From Pseudomonadota bacterium (GTDB lineage Bacteria > Pseudomonadota > Alphaproteobacteria > Rhodospirillales > Magnetospirillaceae), in the NCBI GenBank assembly GCA_021781575.1, contig JAJXWP010000005.1:62001-126000 (forward strand): DNA of 64,000 bases. Direction: 5' to 3'. Position numbers and translations under genes: made by a program. The notes under the pieces were generated by a model. It was not told where the DNA came from and ran no database searches. It saw nothing but the letters and a program-made list of their open reading frames with translations. The stretch's first letter is position 1, and each line of letters opens with the position of its first letter. Positions 44,589-54,315 of the stretch are shown piece by piece.

Positions 44589-45091
44589 CGACCGGCCTCC
44601 ATGGCCGCCAAGACCTTTCGGGCCGTACCGCGGTGGTGGGCATGGCAGATGGCCACCGCCAACGCATCCGCGGCATCGGCGGACTCCGCCCGGCATCCCG
44701 GCAGCAGCTGGCGGACCATCATCCCAACCTGGTCCTTCGCCGCCTGGCCCGTACCGACGATCGCCTTCTTCACCAGCCTCGGAGCGTATTCGGCGACCAT
44801 CAGCCCATTGAGCCCGGCAGCGGCAAGCACGGCGCCGCGCGCCTGCCCCAGCTTCAGTGTCGAGCCCGGATTGCGATTGACGAAGGTCTCCTCGACCGCC
44901 GCCTCTCCCGGAGAAAATTGCTCGATCACCGCCTGGACGCCGCGGTGCAACTGGGCCAGCCGCTCGGCCAAGGACAGCCGCTCGTCAGACGGAACGATCC
45001 CGTCGGCGACCCAGCGGAGGTGGTTGCCCGCCGCATCGATCACGCCCCAGCCGGTGGTGCGCAGTCCGGGATCGAGGCCGAGGATCTTCAT
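44585..45091 (-). CDS. ruvC: Crossover junction endodeoxyribonuclease RuvC
   Basis: 168 residues from [20 protein letters not shown] at 45091. Acidic catalytic residues are visible in LGLDPG (D7), AAVEETFVN (E-E), and the C-terminal [18 protein letters not shown] (two aspartates). It cuts Holliday junctions symmetrically. The ATG shares a base with the yebC TGA (TGATG). Fifty-one upstream in-frame codons overlap yebC in another frame and were dropped. Confidence 0.97.
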   Translation of the reverse strand: MKILGLDPGLRTTGWGVIDAAGNHLRWVADGIVPSDERLSLAERLAQLHRGVQAVIEQFSPGEAAVEETFVNRNPGSTLKLGQARGAVLAAAGLNGLMVAEYAPRLVKKAIVGTGQAAKDQVGMMVRQLLPGCRAESADAADALAVAICHAHHRGTARKVLAAMEAGR

Positions 45092-45843
45092 CAGGCGGAA
45101 AGCCGCTCCATGATGTCCTGAGGGATGTCGAAATTGGCCTGGACCCGCTGAACGTCGTCGTTGTCGTCCAACACCTCGAGCAGCTTCATCAAGGTCTGCG
45201 CAGCCTGCTCGTCGGTCACCGGTACGGTGGTCTGAGCTCGCCAATCGAGCCGGGCGCTGGCAGGCGGCCCGAACTTTGCCTCAAGCGCTTCGCGCACGGC
45301 GTTGAGGTCATCGGGCGCACAGCTGACGTCGTGCCCGTCATCGCTCGATTCCACATTATCGGCCCCGGCCTCCAGCGCCGCCTCGAACATGGCATCGGCA
45401 GTCGCCGTCGCCGCCGGGTAGTGGATGGCGCCGACCCGGTCGAACATGAAGCTGACCGAGTTGGTTTCGCCCAGGCTGCCACCGTTCTTGCTGAATGCCG
45501 AACGGATTTCGGAAGCGGTGCGGTTGCGATTATCGGTGAGTGCTTCGACGATGATCGCCACCGAGCCGGGGCCATAGCCCTCGTAGCGGACTTCCTCGTA
45601 GTTGCTGTCGCCTTCGCCGCCCGCACCCCGCTTGATCGCGCGCTCGATGGTGTCTTTCGGCATGTTCGCTTCTCGCGCCGCCAGAACGGCAGCCCGAAGC
45701 CTCGGGTTGGCCGCCGGATCGGGAATCCCCGACTTAGCCGACACGGTCAGTTCGCGGATCAGCTTGGTGAACACCTTGGCGCGCTTTGCGTCCTGCGCGC
45801 CTTTCCGGTGCATGATATTCTTGAATTGTGAATGCCCAGCCAT
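45091..45843 (-). CDS. yebC: YebC/PmpR family translation or transcription factor
   Basis: 250 residues from [20 protein letters not shown] at 45843, chosen over a TTG three codons earlier. All family blocks are present: [60 protein letters not shown] and [20 protein letters not shown]. YebC proteins were described as transcriptional regulators, and more recent work on some members supports a ribosome-associated role. It heads the yebC-ruvC-ruvA-ruvB-ybgC-tol unit. Confidence 0.96.
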   Translation of the reverse strand: MAGHSQFKNIMHRKGAQDAKRAKVFTKLIRELTVSAKSGIPDPAANPRLRAAVLAAREANMPKDTIERAIKRGAGGEGDSNYEEVRYEGYGPGSVAIIVEALTDNRNRTASEIRSAFSKNGGSLGETNSVSFMFDRVGAIHYPAATATADAMFEAALEAGADNVESSDDGHDVSCAPDDLNAVREALEAKFGPPASARLDWRAQTTVPVTDEQAAQTLMKLLEVLDDNDDVQRVQANFDIPQDIMERLSA

Positions 45844-46105
45844 ACTCGCCAAAGCCCTATTGTAGGGATTCCCGTCGCTATACCATATATTGTGGAATCG
45901 TCTAGCAGGAAGTCACGGCTCCCGCCATACCGGGCGTGCACTATGGCAAGAATTGCCGAAGAGGGAAAGCGCCCACCTCCTCATCGCTCGAATATGACGG
46001 GCGGATCGTCGACCGAGCATCGGCCGCCCTGCGCCCGCACTGCGACGGTTGAACGATTTCGCAAGGCCCGCTATCCATGTATCCTAATGATAATAATTCA
46101 TCGGG

Positions 46106-48250
46106 ATGTTCCAGAAAATGCGGCTGCCGATCGCCTACAAGCTTCCTGTTCTTTTCGTTTCTCTGGCGTCGATCACTGCCATCGTGATCGGCACGCTCGC
46201 CTACACGAAGGGCTCCTCCGACCTTACAGACGCGGCCAAGGGCAAGCTCGAGGCGACGGTAGAGGGCCGCAAGGTCGAGCTGGACCGTTACCTCGAAGGG
46301 GTTCGCCAGGACATCCTGATCCTCGCCGGCATCAAGACCGTGGCCGACGGCCTGACGGAATTCGATTACGGATATAAGGCGATCAAGGGCGGCAAGGATC
46401 AACTGCGCAAACTCTACGCGACGGAGCCGGACGCTGCGAAGCGCCGCTCAGTTGACAGCGCGAACGACGGCTCCGACTACTCGGACGTCCACGCCCGCTA
46501 CCATGGCTGGTTCCGCAATTTCATGGCGGCCAAGGGCTTCCCCGACATCTTCCTGGTCAATCCGGACGGAGCCGTCGTCTATTCCGTCAGCAAGGGGGCC
46601 GACTACGCCACCAATCTCATGACCGGCAAATGGAAGGACGGTGACCTCGCCCGGCTGTTCCACCGTATCGCCGCCGCCCCACAGAAGGGACAGGTGTTTT
46701 TCACTGACGTCAGCGCTTTCGCCGAGATGGGGGGCGAGCCGGCCAGCTTCATCGGCGCACCGGTGATCGGCGATGACGGCCAATATCTCGGCGCGCTGAT
46801 CTTCCAGATGCCCATCGGCCGAATCAACGACATCATGCAATTGGCCGTCGGGATGGGGCAAACCGGCCAGACCTACCTGGTCGGCGCCGACAAGACCCTG
46901 CGCAGTCAACCGCGACTGTCCACCACAGCGGCCATCCTGCGCCAGCGTGTCGACAATGCCGCGGTCGAAGCGGCCCTGGCCGGACACAAAGGTGTCGTCA
47001 GGGTGAGCAGCCTGCGCGGTGAGCCGGCCGTGGCGGTCTATGCCCCGCTGTCGTTCCTCGGCACCCAGTGGGCGGTGATCGGGGAAATCGAACTGGCGGA
47101 AGTCACCGCGCCCGCCCATGCGATGGGCCAGTTCATGCTGATCGGCGGGGCGATCGTGCTGATCGCGGTTGTTGCGATCGGGCTGGCGGTTGCCCGCAAT
47201 ACCACATCGCCCTTGAGCGCCATGACCACGGCCATGGGGTCCTTGGCCTCGGGTCACCTTGATACTGTCATCCCAGCCCTGCATCGCACCGATGAGATCG
47301 GCGAAATGGCTCAAGCGGTTCAGGTGTTCAAGGATAACGCCTTGCAGATGGATCGCCTGCAGAAACAACAGGCGGACCTCAAGCGGCAGGCCGAAATGGA
47401 CCGCCGCCAAGCCATGCGGGACATGGCCGACAACTTCGAGACTAGCGTCAGGTCGGTCGTCGACGGCGTATCTTCCGCAGCCGGCGACATGAAACAGACG
47501 GCGGAAGTCATGTCCCGTACCGCCGACGCCACCACCTTGCAATCTTCCACCGCCGCTCAGGCGGCGGCCGAGGCAGCCGGCAACGTGCGTTCCGTGGCCG
47601 ACGCCAGCACCCAGCTATCCAGCTCGATCTCGGATATCGCCGCCCATGTGGCCCGTTCGGCGGAAATCGCCGGTATTGCCGTCGGCGAGGCGCAACGCGC
47701 CGACCAGATGGTGAAAGGATTGGCCGATGCGGCGCAGAAGATCGGTGAAGTGGTCGACCTGATCAACGCCATCGCCGCGCAAACCAATCTGCTGGCGCTG
47801 AACGCCACGATTGAGGCGGCGCGGGCGGGGGACGCCGGAAAAGGCTTCGCGGTGGTAGCCGGCGAGGTGAAGACTTTGGCCTCCCAGACGGGCCGCGCCA
47901 CTGAGGAAATTTCGGTCCAGATCGGCAATGTGCAGCGCGCGACGCAAGACGCCGTCGCCGCCATTCACGGAATCGCCGGTACGATCACTCAGATCAACGA
48001 CATCGCCTCCACCATGTCGGTGGCGGTCGAGACACAGGGCGCCACCACCCGGGAAATCGCCCGAAGCGTCGCGCTGGCAGCCGAAGGGACCCGCGTCGTC
48101 ACCAGCAACATCTCGGGCGTAACGGCGACGGCCGCCGATGCCGAACGCGCCGCCGAACAGGTGTTGAGCGCAGCCGCCGGCCTGTCGCGGCAGTCAGAGC
48201 AGTTGCGTACGCAGGTCGACAGTTTCCTGGCCAATATCCGCGCACATTGA
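46106..48250 (+). CDS. Transmembrane methyl-accepting chemotaxis protein
   Basis: 714 residues. The first transmembrane helix (about 12-32, [20 protein letters not shown]) is followed by a large dCache-like periplasmic sensor (~35-335, with [20 protein letters not shown] and [12 protein letters not shown]). A second helix (~342-362, [20 protein letters not shown]), a HAMP domain ([20 protein letters not shown]) and the signalling domain with the tip [20 protein letters not shown] come next. The ligand is unknown. The gene is monocistronic. Its TGA stop lies in the first bases of a mobile-repeat copy. Confidence 0.93.
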   Translation: MFQKMRLPIAYKLPVLFVSLASITAIVIGTLAYTKGSSDLTDAAKGKLEATVEGRKVELDRYLEGVRQDILILAGIKTVADGLTEFDYGYKAIKGGKDQLRKLYATEPDAAKRRSVDSANDGSDYSDVHARYHGWFRNFMAAKGFPDIFLVNPDGAVVYSVSKGADYATNLMTGKWKDGDLARLFHRIAAAPQKGQVFFTDVSAFAEMGGEPASFIGAPVIGDDGQYLGALIFQMPIGRINDIMQLAVGMGQTGQTYLVGADKTLRSQPRLSTTAAILRQRVDNAAVEAALAGHKGVVRVSSLRGEPAVAVYAPLSFLGTQWAVIGEIELAEVTAPAHAMGQFMLIGGAIVLIAVVAIGLAVARNTTSPLSAMTTAMGSLASGHLDTVIPALHRTDEIGEMAQAVQVFKDNALQMDRLQKQQADLKRQAEMDRRQAMRDMADNFETSVRSVVDGVSSAAGDMKQTAEVMSRTADATTLQSSTAAQAAAEAAGNVRSVADASTQLSSSISDIAAHVARSAEIAGIAVGEAQRADQMVKGLADAAQKIGEVVDLINAIAAQTNLLALNATIEAARAGDAGKGFAVVAGEVKTLASQTGRATEEISVQIGNVQRATQDAVAAIHGIAGTITQINDIASTMSVAVETQGATTREIARSVALAAEGTRVVTSNISGVTATAADAERAAEQVLSAAAGLSRQSEQLRTQVDSFLANIRAH

Positions 48251-48417
48251 GGCGGCGGCCAAGGGCGCGAATGCGCCCGCCCGGCGAGGGGCTTGATGCA
48301 ATGCCGTTAACTTAGGCCAGTGAGGCTCTCCCGCCCCACTCGAAAGCCAAAGTTAAACGGTATTCGGGCTCGATGGGACCTGGTGCATTGAACGATCTGA
48401 ATGGTTCAATACACTAG
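48247..48417. repeat. MITE-like repeat, rearranged copy C
   Basis: TTGAGGCGGCGGCCAAGGGC at 48247 onward matches the reverse complement of the left core of copy A (5973-6016). The far end (48375-48417) is a version of the right-end hairpin, GTGCATTGAAC pairing with GTTCAATACAC, ending CTAG (48414-48417). The rest of the core is missing, and an unrelated palindromic insert occupies 48299-48371. The terminal CTAG supplies the TAG stop of the DUF1178 gene. Confidence 0.7.
48299..48371. repeat. Short palindromic insert nested in repeat copy C
   Basis: AATGCCGTTAACTTAGG (48300-48316) and CCAAAGTTAAACGGTATT (48347-48364) are an imperfect inverted repeat. The insert is bracketed by GATG at 48295-48298 and 48372-48375, which looks like a 4-bp target duplication; copy A is uninterrupted at the corresponding place. 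It is probably a second, smaller hairpin element. Confidence 0.5.
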
Positions 48418-48824
48418 GCGTCCTGGCGCGACGGCCAGGGTAGGGGCAGAACCTCAATGCCCTCGTCGATGAGAGCCCGCGTCTCGGCCGCCGAGGCTTC
48501 CCCGTACACCGGGCGCCTATCGGTTTCGCCGTAATGCATGCGCCGCGCCTCATCAGGGAAGCGGTCCCCGACATAGGCACAGTTGTCCTCGACGGCACGA
48601 CGCAGGGCGAGCAGCGCCTCGCGCAGGTCGGAACCCGCCTTCGTGCCAGCCGTTTCCCGGCCCTTGATCAGGCGCGGCGCCATCGGCGCCTTGCGTGTCC
48701 GGCGCTCACCGCAAACCGGGCATGCTATTTCGCCGGCAGCCGCCTGGGTCTCGTAGGAGGCCCCATCCCGGAACCAGCCTTCGAATTCGTGCTCTTGGCA
48801 ACAGATGAGGTTAAACAGGATCAT
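48414..48824 (-). CDS. DUF1178 zinc-ribbon protein
   Basis: 136 residues from MILFNLICCQEHEFEGWFRD. The N-terminal C-x-x-C...C-P-V-C-G pattern (FNLICCQEHEFEGWF, IACPVCGERRTRKAPMAP) is the DUF1178 zinc-ribbon signature. The C-terminal helical part with GDRFPDEARRMHYGETDRRP and IYGEAS-like VYGEASAAETRALIDEGI is also family-typical. Function unknown, conserved in alphaproteobacteria, usually next to the nitrilase gene as here. Its TAG stop is within the CTAG of repeat copy C. Confidence 0.88.
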   Translation of the reverse strand: MILFNLICCQEHEFEGWFRDGASYETQAAAGEIACPVCGERRTRKAPMAPRLIKGRETAGTKAGSDLREALLALRRAVEDNCAYVGDRFPDEARRMHYGETDRRPVYGEASAAETRALIDEGIEVLPLPWPSRQDA

Positions 48825-48881
48825 TTCGGTGATATTGCAACAAAGACGGCGCCGGCACAATGCCGCCTCGATCGGCTCGCG

Positions 48882-49703
48882 TCAGACCGGCTCGGCATAA
48901 CCCCGGTCATGGGTAAGTGCGGGGATCTTGCGCCGTGCCTCGTCGACTTCCGCCGGGTCGATTTCCGCCATGATGAAGCCGGGCTGCTCGCCCGCATCGG
49001 CCAGGATCGACCCCCAGGGCGAGACGATCAGGGCATGGCCGAAAGTCTGCCGGCCGCCAACATGTTCGCCGCACTGGGCGGGAGCGAAAATGTAACACCC
49101 GGTCTCGATGGCGCGGGCACGCAACAGCACATGCCAATGGGCGCGGCCGGTGGTTCGGGTGAATGCCGCGGGAACGGCAAGGAATCGCGCACCCGCCTTC
49201 GCCAGGCTGCGGTAAAGATAAGCAAACCGCAAATCGTAGCAGATTGACAACCCCAGGCCGCCCCACGGCAGACCGGCCACGACACCCTGCGAGCCAGCGG
49301 CAAAAGTGGCGGATTCCTTGTAGGTCTCCCCATTCCCGAGGTCGACGTCGAACATATGGATCTTGTCGTACTTCGCTACCACGTCGCCGCGCGGATCGAT
49401 GACGAAACTGCGGTTGGCCACCCATCCGTCATCCAGCAGGACGGCCAAAGAGCCGCAATGCAGCCACAGCCGAGTTTCGGCGGCCAATTCGCGGAAAGCG
49501 GCCAGAGCCTTGTGGCCATCCTCGGGCATGGCATTGGCGGTAATGTTCTTGCGGCCCCATTCCATCATGGCGACGTTTTCCGGCATCAGCACCAGTTCGG
49601 CGCCGGCGGCACGGGCGTCGCAGGCCAGGGTCGCGGCTGCCTGAATGTTGGCATCCAGGTCGTTGCCGGCGTTCACTTGGATGCAAGCGGCCTTGAAGCT
49701 CAT
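48882..49703 (-). CDS. Carbon-nitrogen hydrolase (Nit1/NitFhit-like amidase)
   Basis: 273 residues with the Glu-Lys-Cys triad at E42 (VLMPENVAMMEW), K114 (KYDKIHMFDVDL) and C155 (GLSICYDLRFAYLYRSLAKA). The HMFDVDL and CYDLRFAYLYR forms match the Nit1/deaminated-glutathione amidase branch, which repairs a metabolite made by side reactions of transaminases. The start overlaps grxC by 4 bp, a pairing with glutaredoxin that suits a glutathione-linked role. Confidence 0.88.
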   Translation of the reverse strand: MSFKAACIQVNAGNDLDANIQAAATLACDARAAGAELVLMPENVAMMEWGRKNITANAMPEDGHKALAAFRELAAETRLWLHCGSLAVLLDDGWVANRSFVIDPRGDVVAKYDKIHMFDVDLGNGETYKESATFAAGSQGVVAGLPWGGLGLSICYDLRFAYLYRSLAKAGARFLAVPAAFTRTTGRAHWHVLLRARAIETGCYIFAPAQCGEHVGGRQTFGHALIVSPWGSILADAGEQPGFIMAEIDPAEVDEARRKIPALTHDRGYAEPV

Positions 49704-49963
49704 GCCACCAGTCCGAGCATGCGGTCGAGCTTCCCCTGGCTATCAAGGGCGTGCAGGTCGTCGCATCCGCCCACATGGTGCCCGTCGATGAAGATCTGCG
49801 GCACCGTGTGGCGGCCGTCGGCCCGCCGCGTCATCGCGTCACGCAGATCCCGGGATCCGCCCACGTCGATTTCATGAAACGCCACCCCTTTGCGGGTCAA
49901 CAGCGCCTTGGCGCGGATGCAGTAAGGACAAATCTCGGTGGTGTAGATTTCAACTTCGGCCAT
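49700..49963 (-). CDS. grxC: Glutaredoxin 3
   Basis: 87 residues, MAEVEIYTTEICPYCIRAKA, with the dithiol active site C12-P-Y-C15. HTVPQIFIDGHHVGGCDDLH provides the cis-proline (TVPQ) and GG-C-DDL glutathione-binding motifs. It reduces disulfides with glutathione in the cytoplasm. It is followed, with a 4-bp overlap, by the nitrilase gene. Confidence 0.96.
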   Translation of the reverse strand: MAEVEIYTTEICPYCIRAKALLTRKGVAFHEIDVGGSRDLRDAMTRRADGRHTVPQIFIDGHHVGGCDDLHALDSQGKLDRMLGLVA

Positions 49964-50122
49964 CGGCTTCTCCAGACAATGCTCCCCTGAATATAGCGGC
50001 GCCCGGCACCGACGCCAGCGTATCCGCCCGGATTCGGCTCGGCCAGAAGCCGCCGACGGTATTTACCACCAAGACGGCACGATAACCAAGGCACCGCCGC
50101 CCATCCCGGCAATCCGGCGGGG

Positions 50123-50881
50123 TCACCCGCGGGCAAGCACGACGCGGGCCAGAGTCAGCACATCCACCGATGCCGCTCCGCTCGAAAGAAGAGCCCGGGC
50201 GCATTCGTCAATGGTGGCGCCGGTGGTCATCACGTCATCGACCAGGACGACCCGCCTGCCGATGATCCAGGCGGGATCCGCGATGGCGAAGGCACCCCTT
50301 ACGTTCTGCTGCCGCTGCTGCCGCCCCATGGTGCCTTGCGGCTGGGTCTGCCGGATCCGCCGCAACGCGTCCGGCCTCCACGGTACGCCGGACAGGCGAC
50401 TCAACACCCCGGCCAACAGCCCCGCCTGATTGTAGCGGCGATGAAATAGGCGCCACCGATGCAACGGGACCGGTACGATGAGTTCGGCCTCGGCGAGCAG
50501 ATCCGCGCCGGCCCGCGCCATCCAACGGGCGAAATGGGGTGCGAAGCCAGTCTTATCGGCATGTTTGAATCGAAGGATCAGTGGCTTGCTGGCGTCGTCG
50601 TAGCGCAGTACAGCCCGCGCCCGGCCAAATTGCGGGGGCTTGGCAGCGCAAGCGCCGCAGACTGCCGCCGGCCCGAGATCGCTGTCGAACGGATGGCCGC
50701 ACCGCCGGCATAGGGGCGGGCCGAGGAAGACCATGCGACTCCAGCAGGGCGGGCATAAGCCCCCCATGGTCTCGGTCACAGTTCCGCAGGACAGACAGCG
50801 CGGCGGCAATACCAGATCTACCGCCAGCCGTGCGACCCGTCCCAGCCCGGAAATTGCGGTTCGCAGGATCAATTCCGTCAC
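50123..50881 (-). CDS. comF: ComF family amidophosphoribosyltransferase-like protein
   Basis: 252 residues. An N-terminal double zinc ribbon (PPRCLSCGTVTETMGGLCPP, CRRCGHPFDSDLGPAAVCGA) precedes a type I phosphoribosyltransferase fold with the PRPP loop RRVVLVDDVMTTGATIDECA. The linker has DLLAEAELIVPVPLHRWRLF and RRYNQAGLLAG. ComF proteins serve in DNA uptake in competent bacteria, and homologues are widespread in bacteria not known to be competent. Divergent from the methyltransferase gene. A downstream gap of 160 bp precedes grxC. Confidence 0.9.
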   Translation of the reverse strand: MTELILRTAISGLGRVARLAVDLVLPPRCLSCGTVTETMGGLCPPCWSRMVFLGPPLCRRCGHPFDSDLGPAAVCGACAAKPPQFGRARAVLRYDDASKPLILRFKHADKTGFAPHFARWMARAGADLLAEAELIVPVPLHRWRLFHRRYNQAGLLAGVLSRLSGVPWRPDALRRIRQTQPQGTMGRQQRQQNVRGAFAIADPAWIIGRRVVLVDDVMTTGATIDECARALLSSGAASVDVLTLARVVLARG

Positions 50882-50974
50882 TTGTTCAACCTATGGCAGA
50901 TTCTTCCTTTCGACAATGGCGTCACGTCCTGATTCCTGTTTGCAGCGGCGCCCCGGCGTGCCATATAGCGGGCG

Positions 50975-51886
50975 ATGCTCGATGTTCTCGTCTTCGATCG
51001 CCGACAGGTTCGGCGCCAGCGCGATCGCGCGGCGGCGCGTCTGGCCGAACACGACTTTCTGTTGCGCGAGGTAGCCGACCGCTTGGCCGATCGCCTTCTC
51101 GACGTAACCAGGCGTTTCCCGACGGCCCTGGACATCGGCTGCCATACCGGCCAGCTGGCGGAAACCTTGAATGGGCGCGGTGGCATCGAGACCTTGGTGC
51201 AGTGCGACCTGTCGCCGGTCATGGCGGCCAAAGCCGCCCAGGCATCGGGCGCAGCGACCGTTACAGCCGACGAAGAGTTTCTGCCCTTCGCCGCCGAGTC
51301 ATTCGACCTGGTGATGAGCAACCTGTCGCTGCATTGGGTCAATGATTTGCCTGGCACGCTCCTGCAAATCCGGCACATCCTGAAAAAAGACGGCCTGCTC
51401 ATCGCCACGATGCTCGGCGGCGATACGTTGTGGGAACTGCGCGAGTGCCTGCTGGAAGCGGAACTGGCTGAAGAAGGTGGCGCAGGCCCCCGCGTGTCCC
51501 CTTTCACCGACGTTCGTGATGCCGGCGCGCTGCTGCAGCGGGCCGGGTTTGCATTGCCGGTCGTCGACGCCGACACCATCACGGTCACTTATGGTGACGC
51601 CATGCGGCTATTCGCCGACTTGCGCGGCATGGGCGAAACCAACGCAGTCACCGACCGCCGAAAGGGCCTTAGCCGCCGGATGACGCTGTTGCGCGCTCTG
51701 TCACTCTACGAAGAGCGGTTCAAGGGTGACGGCGGCCGTCTGCCGGCGACCTTCCAAATCTTGACGCTGACCGCTTGGCGCCCTCATCCCTCCCAGCAAA
51801 AGCCGCTTGCTCCCGGGGCCGGTCGAGTCAACCTGGCCGAGGCTCTGAACGATTGCGAGCGGCCGGGTGCGATGCCGGATACCTGA
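50975..51886 (+). CDS. SAM-dependent methyltransferase, NDUFAF5/BioC-like
   Basis: 303 residues, MLDVLVFDRRQVRRQRDRAA at the start. The SAM site is TALDIGCHTGQLAETLNGRG (about 51-70), followed by VQCDLSPVMAAKAAQASG, LPFAAESFDLVMSNLSLHWV and LLQIRHILKKDGLLIATMLG. The FDRRxVRRxRDRAA start and SLHWVNDLP are characteristic of the NDUFAF5-type family of alphaproteobacteria and mitochondria. In mitochondria this protein hydroxylates an arginine of complex I assembly; the bacterial role is not established. A BioC-like role is the alternative. Confidence 0.85.
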   Translation: MLDVLVFDRRQVRRQRDRAAARLAEHDFLLREVADRLADRLLDVTRRFPTALDIGCHTGQLAETLNGRGGIETLVQCDLSPVMAAKAAQASGAATVTADEEFLPFAAESFDLVMSNLSLHWVNDLPGTLLQIRHILKKDGLLIATMLGGDTLWELRECLLEAELAEEGGAGPRVSPFTDVRDAGALLQRAGFALPVVDADTITVTYGDAMRLFADLRGMGETNAVTDRRKGLSRRMTLLRALSLYEERFKGDGGRLPATFQILTLTAWRPHPSQQKPLAPGAGRVNLAEALNDCERPGAMPDT

Positions 51887-51978
51887 AGTGCCTGCCCGGA
51901 GCCGCCGGTCTTCCCGGCCACCCGGTGACGCAATGCTGGCGGTCGACGCCCGGCGACAATTCGGCTAGCCTTGCCGCC

Positions 51979-52689
51979 ATGTTGTTCCCCGGCCCTTTGA
52001 CGCGCGGCACTCTGTTGCGCCGCTACAAGCGCTTTCTCAGCGACATCCAACTCGACTCGGGTGAACTGGTCACGGCGCACGTGGCCAATTCGGGAGCCAT
52101 GCTCGGACTGTCCGATCCCGGCCTGGAAGTCTGGCTGTCTCATTCGCCGAAGCCGAGCCGCAAGTTGCCTTGGAGTTGGGAAATGGCGCGGATCGATGGA
52201 CGGCTGGTGGGGATCAATACCATGCACCCGAACGCGATCGTGGCCGAGGCAATCGCCGGTGGACAAATCGACCAATTGGTCGGCTACGAAGGCCTGCGGA
52301 GAGAGGTTCCTTACGGCCGCGCGTCGAGGATCGATCTGTTGCTGTCGTCCCCCGGACGCCCCACATGTTTCGTCGAAGTGAAGAATGTCCACCTGAAACG
52401 CGGCGACGCCGCCAGTTTTCCCGACGCCGTCACGGCGCGAGGCGCCAAGCATCTGGCCGAACTCGCTGACATGGCGGCGGCGGGAGAGCGGGCGGTTATG
52501 CTGTTCCTGGTGCAGCGAGAGGACTGTCGCTTCTTTTCACCGGCCGAAGACATCGATCCGACCTACGCGCGGGCGTTGCGTCACGCAATTGCCGCAGGCG
52601 TCGAAGTAATCTGCTATGATTGCCGCTTAAGTCTGGAAGGTATCGACGTGCGGGGACCTCTCCCCATTCGCCTGGAGGGCGAAACTTAA
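51979..52689 (+). CDS. sfsA: SfsA family DNA-binding protein / putative nuclease
   Basis: 236 residues from MLFPGPLTRGTLLRRYKRFL; 68 earlier in-frame codons overlap the preceding gene and were dropped. The OB-like N-terminus (AHVANSGAMLGLSDPGLEVW) and nuclease-fold motifs (ASRIDLLLSSPGRPTCFVEV, KNVHLKRGDAASFPDAVTAR, GAKHLAELADMAAAGERAVM) match SfsA, named in E. coli for stimulating maltose genes. Its biochemical role is uncertain, though the E-V-K-N core resembles PD-(D/E)xK nucleases. Map follows by 19 bp. Confidence 0.92.
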   Translation: MLFPGPLTRGTLLRRYKRFLSDIQLDSGELVTAHVANSGAMLGLSDPGLEVWLSHSPKPSRKLPWSWEMARIDGRLVGINTMHPNAIVAEAIAGGQIDQLVGYEGLRREVPYGRASRIDLLLSSPGRPTCFVEVKNVHLKRGDAASFPDAVTARGAKHLAELADMAAAGERAVMLFLVQREDCRFFSPAEDIDPTYARALRHAIAAGVEVICYDCRLSLEGIDVRGPLPIRLEGET

Positions 52690-52708
52690 GATTTGGACGA
52701 ACCGAGAC

Positions 52709-53521
52709 ATGGAACGAGATGATTCGCGGCGTGAAGCCACGCGCATTCCTCTGCACAGCCCCGAGGACTTCGAGGGCATGCGCCGGGCGGGCCGACTGGC
52801 CGCCGAGTGCCTTGACTTCATAACGCCCTACGTGGTGCCCGGCGTGACAACCGCCGAACTCGACCGGCTGTGCCACGAGTTTACCGTGAACGCCGGGGCA
52901 ATACCGGCGCCCTTGAACTACCGCGGCTTCCCGAAGTCCATCTGCACTTCCGTCAACCACGTGGTCTGCCACGGCATTCCAGGCGAAAAAGTGCTGGAGG
53001 AAGGTGATGTGGTGAACATCGACGTCACCCCCATCCTCGACGGCTGGCATGGCGACGCCAGCCGCATGTACTATGTCGGGAAGGTCGGTGTGAAGGCGCG
53101 CCGGCTATGTGAGGTGACCTACGAGGCCCTGATGCGCGGCATCGAGGCGGTGCGGCCGGGGGCCACCTTGGGCGATGTCGGCCATGCGATCCAAAAATTC
53201 GTCGAATCGCACCGCTTTTCCATCGTGCGCGATTTTTGCGGGCACGGACTGGGCCGGGTCTTCCACGAGCCGCCCAATGTCATGCATTACGGCAAGCCCG
53301 GATACGGCGTGATGCTCGAAGAAGGTATGTTCTTCACCATCGAACCGATGGTCAATGCCGGACGCCATGAAACCAAGATCCTGTCGGACGGCTGGACGGC
53401 GGTCACCAAGGACCGCAGCCTATCGGCGCAGTTCGAACATTCCATCGGCGTGACCAGGGACGGCTGCGAGATTTTTACGCTTTCGCCCAAAGGGCTGCAC
53501 TGCCCGCCTTACGACATCTAG
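52709..53521 (+). CDS. map: Type I methionine aminopeptidase
   Basis: 270 residues. The five metal ligands of the pita-bread fold are visible: D in VVNIDVTPILDGWHGDASRM (two aspartates), H in FCGHGLGRVFHEPPNVMHYG, and E in FFTIEPMVNAGRHETKILSD and FEHSIGVTRDG. The substrate-side PLNYRGFPKSICTSVNHVVC is typical of type I. It removes N-terminal methionine from nascent proteins. The gene sits between sfsA and radC, probably one operon. The TAG stop here also lies in a CTAG, but no repeat is present. Confidence 0.96.
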   Translation: MERDDSRREATRIPLHSPEDFEGMRRAGRLAAECLDFITPYVVPGVTTAELDRLCHEFTVNAGAIPAPLNYRGFPKSICTSVNHVVCHGIPGEKVLEEGDVVNIDVTPILDGWHGDASRMYYVGKVGVKARRLCEVTYEALMRGIEAVRPGATLGDVGHAIQKFVESHRFSIVRDFCGHGLGRVFHEPPNVMHYGKPGYGVMLEEGMFFTIEPMVNAGRHETKILSDGWTAVTKDRSLSAQFEHSIGVTRDGCEIFTLSPKGLHCPPYDI

Positions 53522-53540
53522 CCTGGGTCCCGCCGGACCG

Positions 53541-54236
53541 ATGGCTTCTGCCGACACCCCTGGGCAGCCTCACTATCATGGTCATCGGCAACGGCTGCGC
53601 AAGCGGTTCCTCGATGGCGGAGCCGATGCCCTGCCCGATTACGAGCTATTGGAACTGCTCCTGTTCCTGGGCATTCCGCAAAGGGACGTGAAGCCGCTGG
53701 CCAAGACGCTGTTGGCCCTTTTCGGCGATTTCCGCGGTGTCCTCACCGCCGATCTCGACGCTTTGATCGCGGTCGGCGGCATCAAGGAGAACGCCGCCTG
53801 CGCCATCAAGATCGTCGCCGCGGCGGCGGAACGCCTTGCCCGCCAGGAGGTCATCGACCGGCCGGTTTTGTCGTCGTGGGACAAGCTGATCGACTACTGC
53901 CGGATCCATATGGCCCATCTTCACCGGGAGCAATTTGACCTGCTGTTCCTTGACCGGCGCAACGCGCTGATCGCCGCCGAAACGCAGCAGAAAGGAACGG
54001 TGGACCAGACCCCCGTCTATCCGCGCGAGGTCGTGAAGCGCGCCCTGGAACTGAACGCCTCGGCCATCATCATGGTACACAATCATCCCTCCGGCGATCC
54101 CTCCCCCAGCCGCGCCGACATCGAGATCACCCGACAGGTCCGCGATGCCGCCAAGGGGGTGGCGATTACCCTCCATGACCATCTGATCATCGGCAGAACG
54201 GGCCACTGCAGTTTCAAGGCGCTGGGGCTGATCTGA
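53541..54236 (+). CDS. radC: RadC family JAMM-domain protein
   Basis: 231 residues. A helix-hairpin-helix-like N-terminal part (LPDYELLELLLFLGIPQRDV, LIAVGGIKENAACAIKIVAA) is followed by the JAMM domain with the metal motif IIMVHNHPSGDPSPSRADIE (H-x-H-x7-S-x2-D). The name comes from a mis-assigned DNA-repair locus; the actual substrate is unknown. It ends with a strong palindromic terminator. Confidence 0.93.
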   Translation: MASADTPGQPHYHGHRQRLRKRFLDGGADALPDYELLELLLFLGIPQRDVKPLAKTLLALFGDFRGVLTADLDALIAVGGIKENAACAIKIVAAAAERLARQEVIDRPVLSSWDKLIDYCRIHMAHLHREQFDLLFLDRRNALIAAETQQKGTVDQTPVYPREVVKRALELNASAIIMVHNHPSGDPSPSRADIEITRQVRDAAKGVAITLHDHLIIGRTGHCSFKALGLI

Positions 54237-54238
54237 GG

Positions 54239-54283
54239 CAATGACGCAATCACAAGATTCAGCGCGTGATGATTGCGTCATTG
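54239..54283. terminator. Palindrome after radC
   Basis: CAATGACGCAATCA (54239-54252) and TGATTGCGTCATTG (54270-54283) are perfect 14-bp arms with a 17-nt loop, starting 2 bp after the radC stop. There is no T-run. It could end transcription of the sfsA-map-radC group and of the convergent dedA gene, or be a dispersed palindrome. Confidence 0.6.
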
Positions 54284-54315
54284 CGTGGCGTACCGGAGTG
54301 GCCAGAGCACAACTG

